NCBI GenBank assembly: GCA_031275525.1
Contig: JAISOP010000217.1
Coordinates: forward strand, 1-8,717
Direction of reading: 5' to 3'
Length of the DNA stretch: 8,717 nt
Origin: Tannerella sp.
Lineage (GTDB): Bacteria > Bacteroidota > Bacteroidia > Bacteroidales > Tannerellaceae
Made by a program: the position numbers and the translations under genes. Below, piece after piece: positions 1-4,155 of this stretch. Under the pieces are notes generated by a model. It did no database searches. It saw only the letters and a program-made list of their open reading frames with translations, and was not told the DNA's origin. Numbering within the stretch: position 1 is the first letter of the stretch; every line of letters begins with the position of its first letter.

Positions 1-1
1 C

Positions 2-1216
2 TTTAAATATACCAAAGCCGGCGATTCCATCGAGATATCCGTAAAAGAAGAAAACGATGCGGTAATCATTAAAGTCATAGACAGCGGCATCGGCATCCGG
101 AAGGAGGATATCGACAGGATCTTCGACCGCTTTTATCAGGCCGACAACAGCCGCCCGGATACCGTGCTGACCCCCGGCAGCGGCATCGGGCTGTCGATGG
201 TAAAAGGAATCCTGGAACTGCACCACGGCTCCGTCTCGGTAGAAAGCAAACCGGCATACGGAAGTATCTTTGTCGTCTCCCTGAAAAAAGGAAACAGCCA
301 CTTCGGCCTGCATGAACTGGTGACGGCTGCCGGTGAACGACCGGCCGACGACGCGCCGACGACCGGCTGCCGGCAAGCCGGATCTGTAATGCCGGCGGAA
401 AGGGACGAATCTCCGCAACCTCCGCCCGGAACGGACGCCGAACCGCCCGGAACGGACGGGAAAAGTACGCTCCTGATCGTGGAAGATAACGACGAACTGC
501 TGCAGATCTTACTGGATATATTATCCCCGGTCTACCGCGTGCTTTCCGCACACGACGGCGCCGAAGGGCTGGAACTGACGCGCCGGCACAAGCCGGACCT
601 GGTCATCGGTGATATCATGATGCCCAACATGTCGGGAACGGAAATGTGTATGATGATTAAAAATGATTTTGAAACATGCCACATCCCCGTGATCCTGCTT
701 ACCGCACTCTCTTCTACCGAACATATTATATACGGACTCCAGCACGGAGCGGATGATTATATCAGCAAACCGTTCAGCGAAAAGGCGCTGATTGCACGCT
801 GTAATAATCTGATAAAAACCCGGCTGATGATCAAAAACAAATTCGGACGGAACCCGGATTTCGATGTGCAGTCGATCTCCAATAACCCGATCGACCAGAA
901 GTTTCTGGATACAATAAACCGGATCATTGAAGAAAATTTCGACAATCCGGCTTTCAGCATAAACACGCTTGCCCGGGAATTAAACCTTAGCCGCAGTTCC
1001 CTCTATTCCAAATTTGAAGCATTAACGGGAATGACTCCCAATGATTACGTATTGCAGCGCAAACTGAAAAAAGCGGCCGGTTTATTGAAGAATAACCCTG
1101 ACTTAAACATCTCCGGAATATCCGATACGTTAGGGTTTGGCTCCCCCCGTTATTTCAGCCGCTGCTTCAAGAAACAATTCAACGTATCACCCGCAGACTA
1201 CCGGAAAAAGAAATAA
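2..1216 (+). CDS. Hybrid two-component sensor/regulator, C-terminal part (HATPase - receiver - AraC HTH), 5' partial
   Basis: The frame is open from base 2 and runs to TAA at 1214-1216, giving 404 visible residues; the periplasmic sensor, membrane segment and dimerisation/phosphoacceptor-His domain lie outside the window. Residues 1-97 are a histidine-kinase ATPase: they begin at FKYT just after the N box, with G1 DSGIGI (27-32), F box IFDRFYQ and G2 GSGIGL (59-64). Residues 100-155 are a Pro/Gly/Asp-rich linker. Residues 156-272 are a receiver with the acidic pair E161/D162, phosphoacceptor D204 (IGDIMMP), T234 and K256 (SKPF). Residues 301-404 are an AraC-type DNA-binding domain ending PADYRKKK. 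This order is that of Bacteroidetes hybrid two-component systems, which sense a ligand (often a glycan breakdown product) and activate polysaccharide-utilisation genes. All visible key residues are present, so this part looks functional. Its target is not shown; the uptake locus to the right is one candidate. Confidence 0.95.
   Translation, partial: FKYTKAGDSIEISVKEENDAVIIKVIDSGIGIRKEDIDRIFDRFYQADNSRPDTVLTPGSGIGLSMVKGILELHHGSVSVESKPAYGSIFVVSLKKGNSHFGLHELVTAAGERPADDAPTTGCRQAGSVMPAERDESPQPPPGTDAEPPGTDGKSTLLIVEDNDELLQILLDILSPVYRVLSAHDGAEGLELTRRHKPDLVIGDIMMPNMSGTEMCMMIKNDFETCHIPVILLTALSSTEHIIYGLQHGADDYISKPFSEKALIARCNNLIKTRLMIKNKFGRNPDFDVQSISNNPIDQKFLDTINRIIEENFDNPAFSINTLARELNLSRSSLYSKFEALTGMTPNDYVLQRKLKKAAGLLKNNPDLNISGISDTLGFGSPRYFSRCFKKQFNVSPADYRKKK
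422..463 (+). repeat. 21-bp tandem duplication in the kinase-receiver linker
   Basis: The 15-mer CCGCCCGGAACGGAC occurs at 422-436 and again at 443-457, so the period is 21 bp. Translated, it gives PPGTDAE followed by PPGTDGK, which lengthens the flexible linker between the ATPase and receiver domains by 7 residues without changing frame. It is a small in-frame duplication with no obvious effect on either domain. Confidence 0.8.
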
Positions 1217-1247
1217 ATATACGGGAACTTTTCTGCCGTTGCCGCTT

Positions 1248-1265
1248 CCCCTGCCCCTGCCCCTG
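1248..1265 (+). repeat. CCCCTG tandem repeat (3 copies) at the left edge of the repeat array
   Basis: Three exact 6-bp copies of CCCCTG occupy 1248-1253, 1254-1259 and 1260-1265. The last runs directly into the first module boundary (CTGCCAATGACAGACCC). It lies 32 bp after the stop codon of the hybrid regulator gene. The boundary motif itself starts with CTGCC, so the run may have grown by slippage at the array edge. Confidence 0.8.
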
Positions 1266-1403
1266 CCAATGACAGACCCGCAAAAAAAGCCCCGGCAACG
1301 TTGTATCCCGGAGGGATGCAATACGGACGCAGAACGCTTCCACTCTGCTAACGCCAAAACACGGACGCTACGCGCAGCTCCGGATTGCTTCGTCACTGCG
1401 CTC
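1263..1403 (+). repeat. Repeat module A, copy 1
   Basis: It begins at the boundary motif, passes through an A-run and CCCCGGCAACG, then a variant hairpin at 1303-1319 (GTATCCC-GGA-GGGATGC, first stem base pairs altered), then AATACGGAC and a tail CGGATTGCTTCGTC. It differs from copies 2 and 3 in the middle (ACGCTTCCACTCTGC instead of the GC-rich CCGCCGCCG stretch). The AATACGGACGCAG piece reappears inverted at the right end of the window, where it also ends in GAACG. Confidence 0.75.
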
Positions 1404-1559
1404 CTGCCAATGACAGACCCTCCCGCACTCTCCGTCATTGCGGCCTCCGAGCCGCAATCCCCCAAGTCCATAAAAGCGATTTGGAGATTGCGGGTCAAGC
1501 CCGCAATGACGGGCGTTTTTGTCATTTCCTTTTGTTTAGCTGCCTGCAAGATATAGAAC
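1404..1559 (+). repeat. Repeat module C with two ATTGCGG hairpins
   Basis: After the boundary motif this module carries two perfect-stem hairpins: 1437-1458 (ATTGCGGC, loop CTCCGA, GCCGCAAT) and 1487-1507 (ATTGCGGG, loop TCAAG, CCCGCAAT). It then joins the same right end as the B modules. ATTGCGG-type palindromes of this sort are common dispersed intergenic repeats in many bacteria. There is no T-run directly after either stem, so I do not call them terminators. Confidence 0.7.
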
Positions 1560-1874
1560 CTGCCAATGACAGACTCACAAAAAAAACCTCGGCAACGTGG
1601 CATCCCGGAGGGATGCGCCGCTCGGTAGAAAAACGCCCGCCCCCCTCCGGTTGCATTCCGGCGGAATGCATCCCCTCCATGCTTAGTCGATGCGCTGCAA
1701 AACGGGTGAGCAAGGTCATCGAAGGATGCATTCCTGACGGAATGCAAAGGAAGGTGATGTGCGGTTCTACCAAGCGATGCATCCCTCCGGGATGCCGTTT
1801 CGCCAAAGTTATCACTGAGCGTTAAGCGTTTCTTTGTCATTTCCTTTTGTTTATCTGCTTGCATGATATAGCTC
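1560..1874 (+). repeat. Repeat module B, copy 1, containing a 196-bp long palindrome (1600-1795)
   Basis: The core at 1600-1795 is an imperfect inverted repeat. The left arm (about 1600-1678) holds hairpins at 1600-1616 and 1653-1669; the right arm (about 1721-1795) holds hairpins at 1728-1745 and 1779-1795. Read in reverse complement, the right arm matches the left over the outer hairpin, the TCG-(C/T)T-GGTAGAA segment and the inner hairpin, with a few gaps. The roughly 42-bp centre (CTTAGTCGATGCGC and following) is unpaired. The structure fits a non-autonomous element with long terminal inverted repeats, or a transcript that folds into one long hairpin. Copy 2 at 2146-2459 is almost identical. 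Confidence 0.75.
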
Positions 1875-2010
1875 CTGCCAATGACAGACCCACAAAAAAA
1901 AACTCGGCAAAGTGGCATCCCGGAGGGATGCAATACGGACCGGAACGCTGCACACCGCCGCCGCCGAAACATCGACGCTACGCGCGGCGCCGGATTGCTT
2001 CGTCGCTTCG
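1875..2010 (+). repeat. Repeat module A, copy 2
   Basis: 136-bp unit: boundary motif, a run of nine A, hairpin GCATCCC-GGA-GGGATGC at 1915-1931, AATACGGACCGGAACGC, a CCGCCGCCG stretch, and the tail GCCGGATTGCTTCGTCGC. It is followed head-to-tail by copy 3, making a true tandem pair. Confidence 0.75.
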
Positions 2011-2145
2011 CTACCAATGACAGACCCACAAAAAAGCCCCGGCAACGATGCATCCCTCCGGGATGCAGTACGGACCGGAACGCTGCACACCGCCGCCGCC
2101 GGAACACGGACGCTGCGCGCGGCGCCGGATGGCTTCGTCGCTTCG
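2011..2145 (+). repeat. Repeat module A, copy 3
   Basis: 135-bp unit, near-identical to copy 2 and directly adjoining it. Its hairpin at 2050-2066 has the loop in the opposite orientation (GCATCCC-TCC-GGGATGC), and AATACGG is changed to AGTACGG. The flipped loop with unchanged flanks suggests that the hairpin can invert or be converted independently of the rest of the module. Confidence 0.75.
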
Positions 2146-2459
2146 CTACCAATGACAGACCCACAAAAAAGCCCCGGCAACGTGACATCCCGGAGGGATG
2201 CGTCGCTTGGTAGAAAAACCGCCCGCCCCCTCCGGTTGCATTCCGGCGGAATGCATCCCCTCCATGCTTAGTCGATGCGCTGCAAAACGGGTGAGCGAGG
2301 TCATCGAAGGATGCATTCCTGACGGAATGCAAAGGAGGACGATGGGCGGTTCTACCAGGCGATGCATCCCTCCGGGATGCCATTCCGCCAAAGTGGTCGC
2401 TATGCGCCAAGTGTTTCTTTGTCATTTCCTTTTGTTTATCTGCCTGCATGATATAGCTC
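2146..2459 (+). repeat. Repeat module B, copy 2, containing a 196-bp long palindrome (2185-2380)
   Basis: Arms at 2185-2263 and 2306-2380 pair in reverse complement. The outer segments match as CATCCCGGAGGGATGC, then (G/A)TCGC(T/C)TGGTAGAA, then CCGCCC (a 3-base gap precedes CCGCCC). The inner segments match as TTGCATTCCG, then GGAATGCATCC. The unpaired centre is 2264-2305. Hairpins within the arms lie at 2185-2201, 2238-2254, 2313-2330 and 2364-2380. The near identity to copy 1, down to the centre, indicates a recent duplication or conversion. The right end is the last recognisable repeat sequence before the sigma-factor gene. Confidence 0.75.
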
Positions 2460-2460
2460 C

Positions 2461-2551
2461 TCCCTTTTTCCCGACCGGCAGATCGGGCGGGACGGGAGAC
2501 GTGACACTTTTGCCGGCAGATTTTTTAACACGGCCTTATCCCGGACGCAGG
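2461..2551. other. Short non-coding spacer between repeat array and sigma-factor 3' end
   Basis: Ninety-one bases without a gene. A small inverted repeat CCCGA/TCGGG (2470-2474 and 2483-2487) is present, but no T-run follows it in the direction of sigma-factor transcription, so a rho-independent terminator cannot be claimed. No trace of an anti-sigma (FecR-type) gene is recognisable here, although this is where one would be expected downstream of the sigma gene. Confidence 0.5.
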
Positions 2552-3088
2552 TCATAACGTCAGCCAGTCTTTCAGTTTGACGCGGAGGATTTTCAGCGTT
2601 TGCGTGATGCGGTATTCTACCGTCTTGACGGAGATGCCCAGCTCGACGGCGATTTGCGCGTTGGTAGAGGCGCCGAAGCGGCTGCGGACGAAGACTTCGC
2701 GATAGCTGTCCGGCAGTTCGCCGACCGCCTTGCGTATCATGCCGGCCAGTTCGTTGGCCAGGTAGTAGTCGGGATCGTCCGTCCGGTCCTTCATCTTTTC
2801 ATATAACATGTTGTGAACCCTCTCATGGTACAGGCGCTGTTTGATGGCATTCAGGCACCGGTATTTTACGGACGCAAACAGACAGGCTTTGAGCGAGGTC
2901 TCAATCGTCAGCGTCTCCCGGTTCTCCCAGAGGTAAACCATGTATTCCTGCACCAGCTCTTCGGCGTCCGCATCCGAAACATACCGGGAGGCATATTCGC
3001 ACAGGGGAGAATAATAGCGCTCGAACAGCCTTTTGAAACTGTCCCGGTCTCCTTTGTTCAATAAGGCAATCAAACTTTCTTCATCCAT
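2552..3088 (-). CDS. ECF RNA polymerase sigma factor (sigma-70 family, Bacteroidetes type)
   Basis: The 178-residue product starts at MDEESL. Residues 17-60 are sigma region 2 (FKRLFERYYSPLCEYASRY, then AEELVQEYMVYLWENRE), which contacts core polymerase and the -10 element. Residues 120-174 are region 4 with a helix-turn-helix (NAQIAVELGISVKTVEYRI) for -35 recognition. The size is normal for the family. A start ten codons upstream (3118) is possible, but that ATG overlaps a candidate -7 promoter box, so I prefer 3088. Sigma factors of this group are usually released by a FecR-type anti-sigma when an STN-containing SusC/FecA receptor binds its ligand. The divergent susC has that STN domain, yet no anti-sigma gene adjoins this one. 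The gene is intact and probably drives the susC promoter (inference). Confidence 0.93.
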   Translation of the reverse strand: MDEESLIALLNKGDRDSFKRLFERYYSPLCEYASRYVSDADAEELVQEYMVYLWENRETLTIETSLKACLFASVKYRCLNAIKQRLYHERVHNMLYEKMKDRTDDPDYYLANELAGMIRKAVGELPDSYREVFVRSRFGASTNAQIAVELGISVKTVEYRITQTLKILRVKLKDWLTL

Positions 3089-3115
3089 AATATAGATTCT
3101 CCGGATAATTTCCTG

Positions 3116-3123
3116 CAAAAATA
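3116..3123 (-). promoter_or_regulatory. Candidate Bacteroidetes -7 box for the sigma-factor gene
   Basis: On the minus strand this reads TATTTTTG, a full match to the Bacteroidetes housekeeping -7 consensus TAnnTTTG. It ends 28 bp before the preferred ATG at 3088, so transcription would start roughly 20 bp upstream of that codon. No TTTG is present at the expected -33 spacing, and AT-rich DNA gives chance matches, so this is tentative. Confidence 0.35.
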
Positions 3124-3502
3124 AGTACGATTATTCAAAAAAATATTTAAACGCGAAAAAAAGCGGAAATAAGTTTAGGGTATGCAGGTGTCAGAATTGA
3201 CATGCTAATACAAAGAGATAAAAAGAAGATGCGGAAATTATACAATAAATCACGATGGATGGCCTGTTTGCAGGAAACCGTATGACATGAAATGTAAACG
3301 AGAGAGGATAACCCGAATATTTACCTGAAAAACAACTTAGCCTATGGAACACGGAAAAGAATAGAACGAACCGGAAAAAAAACGGGGGCGCGTCAAAAGC
3401 CTGCCGTCCCGGTCGCGGGATGACGGGCGCTCCACAGGGGCCTTTCGACACGCGCTCAAATCGAGAATTTACCTTTTAATAACTAACTGAATTATTTTTT
3501 CT
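3119..3502. other. Divergent intergenic region between sigma-factor and susC-like genes
   Basis: There is no credible gene; the only sizeable frame (minus strand 3191-3451) resembles nothing. It is mostly AT-rich, apart from a GC-rich block at about 3384-3456 that forms an inverted repeat. Promoters for both divergent genes should lie here. For susC, the sequence TACCTTTT near 3471-3478 is only a partial match to the -7 consensus, so a sigma-specific promoter is likelier but cannot be defined from sequence. The last 25 bases before ATG 3503 are A/T-rich with no Shine-Dalgarno motif, as is usual in Bacteroidetes. Confidence 0.6.
3388..3455 (+). repeat. GC-rich imperfect inverted repeat upstream of susC-like gene
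   Basis: GCGCGT (3388-3393) pairs with ACGCGC (3450-3455), followed inward by C-A-AAAG against CTTT-G. An internal hairpin CCGTC-CCG / CGG(G)-GACGG spans 3404-3426. The block stands out from AT-rich surroundings and includes GATGACGGGCG, close to AATGACGGGCG in repeat module C (1505-1515). It could be a dispersed repeat or a folded leader in the susC transcript. There is no T-run after it, so it is not an obvious terminator. Confidence 0.45.
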
Positions 3503-4120
3503 ATGAAAACAAGTTTGAATACCAGACAGAAGAATTCTGAAAAAAACCTCGGAAAATTTTTATTTATTATGAAACTTACAACCCTCTTATTAATGCTTGT
3601 CATCCTCCATGTCGGAGCGGTCGAGATGCGCTCGCAGGGCGCCAGGGTGACGATTGACGCCGAACAGGCCACCCTGTCGGAGACGCTGGACGAAATGGAA
3701 CGTCAGACGGAATACCTGTTTTTCTACAACAAGAAAAACGTAAACGCAAGCAAGCGCGTAAAAGTGAATGTGAAGGACGCTCCGGTATCGGAAGTACTGG
3801 ATCGGATACTGGACGGGGACGTGGCCTACACCATGGTGAACGATCACATCATCCTCTCCCGGAAGAAGGACGCCGGCATGGCCGCCATTCTCCAACAGAT
3901 GCGGCGGGTCGCGGGAACCGTAAAAGACGTCAACGGGGAAGCGCTGGCCGGCGCGAACGTTACGGAGAAAGGGACGACGAACGGGACGGTGACCGACGTC
4001 GACGGAGGCTTCTCTCTGACGGTGAAGGATAACGCCGTCCTGCAGGTCTCTTATATAGGCTATATTACGCAGGAAATCAACGCTTTTCCAGTGGGGGGGG
4101 GGGGGGTAAACCCCTTGTAA
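3503..4120 (+). CDS. SusC-like TonB-dependent receptor, N-terminal fragment (signal peptide, STN, carboxypeptidase-regulatory-like domain), truncated at poly-G
   Basis: The 205-residue product ends at TAA 4118-4120. Residues 23-45 (MKLTTLLLMLVILHVGA to RSQ) are a signal peptide after a long N-terminus; ATG 3569 (residue 23) is an alternative start. Residues 48-121 are an STN domain (Secretin/TonB N-terminus), with LSETLDEMERQTEYLFFYN and VSEVLDRIL, the periplasmic module that contacts FecR-type anti-sigma factors. Residues 135-195 are a carboxypeptidase-regulatory-like beta sandwich (GTVKDVNGEALAGANV, then GTTNGTVTDVDGGF). The frame then enters 14 G and reads VGGGGVNPL-stop. In the other frame the same bases continue G-KPLVIVLLEEAKALEEVVVVGYG, the expected receptor sequence. 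Alone, this product would be a secreted periplasmic signalling module without plug or barrel. With 12 or 15 G it would join the barrel. Confidence 0.9.
   Translation: MKTSLNTRQKNSEKNLGKFLFIMKLTTLLLMLVILHVGAVEMRSQGARVTIDAEQATLSETLDEMERQTEYLFFYNKKNVNASKRVKVNVKDAPVSEVLDRILDGDVAYTMVNDHIILSRKKDAGMAAILQQMRRVAGTVKDVNGEALAGANVTEKGTTNGTVTDVDGGFSLTVKDNAVLQVSYIGYITQEINAFPVGGGGVNPL
4093..4106 (+). repeat. Poly-G tract (14 G) interrupting the susC-like frame: candidate phase-variation switch
   Basis: Fourteen consecutive G follow GT at 4091-4092. The upstream frame (codon start at 4091) and the downstream receptor frame (codon start at 4105) differ by one position. A tract of 9, 12 or 15 G puts them in phase, whereas 13 or 14 G does not. 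G-tracts of this length inside coding DNA are classic slipped-strand mispairing sites in phase-variable bacterial surface genes, including TonB-dependent receptors of Neisseria. Here the G-run encodes a poly-Gly loop between the N-terminal extension and the TonB box. Homopolymer miscounting by the sequencer remains the main alternative. Confidence 0.85.
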
Positions 4121-4155
4121 TAGTCCTCTTAGAGGAAGCTAAGGCGCTTGAGGAA

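Larger units (their letters stand above)
1263..2460. repeat. Modular intergenic repeat array (order A1-C-B1-A2-A3-B2)
   Basis: This 1.2 kb stretch is built from six modules. Each starts with the boundary motif C(T)(G/A)CCAATGACAGAC, at 1263, 1404, 1560, 1875, 2011 and 2146. A modules are 135-141 bp, C is 156 bp and B modules are 314-315 bp. C and both B modules share a right end that includes TTTGTCATTTCCTTTTG and GATATAG. Small hairpins of the type GCATCCC-(GGA or TCC)-GGGATGC or GCATTCC-x-GGAATGC recur throughout, with the loop in either orientation. Long frames cross the region on both strands, but their translations simply repeat with the DNA unit and resemble no protein, so I see no gene. 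The array fills the space between the 3' ends of two convergent genes. It resembles clustered REP- or MITE-like elements; no transposase is present. Confidence 0.85.

Noticed and set aside
1437..1507. Rho-independent terminators for the hybrid regulator gene
   Set aside because: The two ATTGCGG hairpins have strong stems, but neither is followed directly by a T-run, and the same hairpin type occurs as a dispersed repeat.
1187..2449. 420-codon open frame on the minus strand through the repeat array
   Set aside because: Its translation repeats with the DNA modules (for example GFFVGLSLVAKRRS recurs), it has no recognisable domain, and other frames on both strands are similarly open. It is a by-product of repeat composition.
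1263..2460. CRISPR array
   Set aside because: Repeat units are 135-315 bp with related contents, not short identical repeats separated by unique spacers, and no cas genes are present.
3191..3451. Minus-strand 86-codon frame in the intergenic region as a displaced anti-sigma gene
   Set aside because: The sequence is Phe/Pro-rich with no FecR-like motifs, and it covers the likely promoter region.
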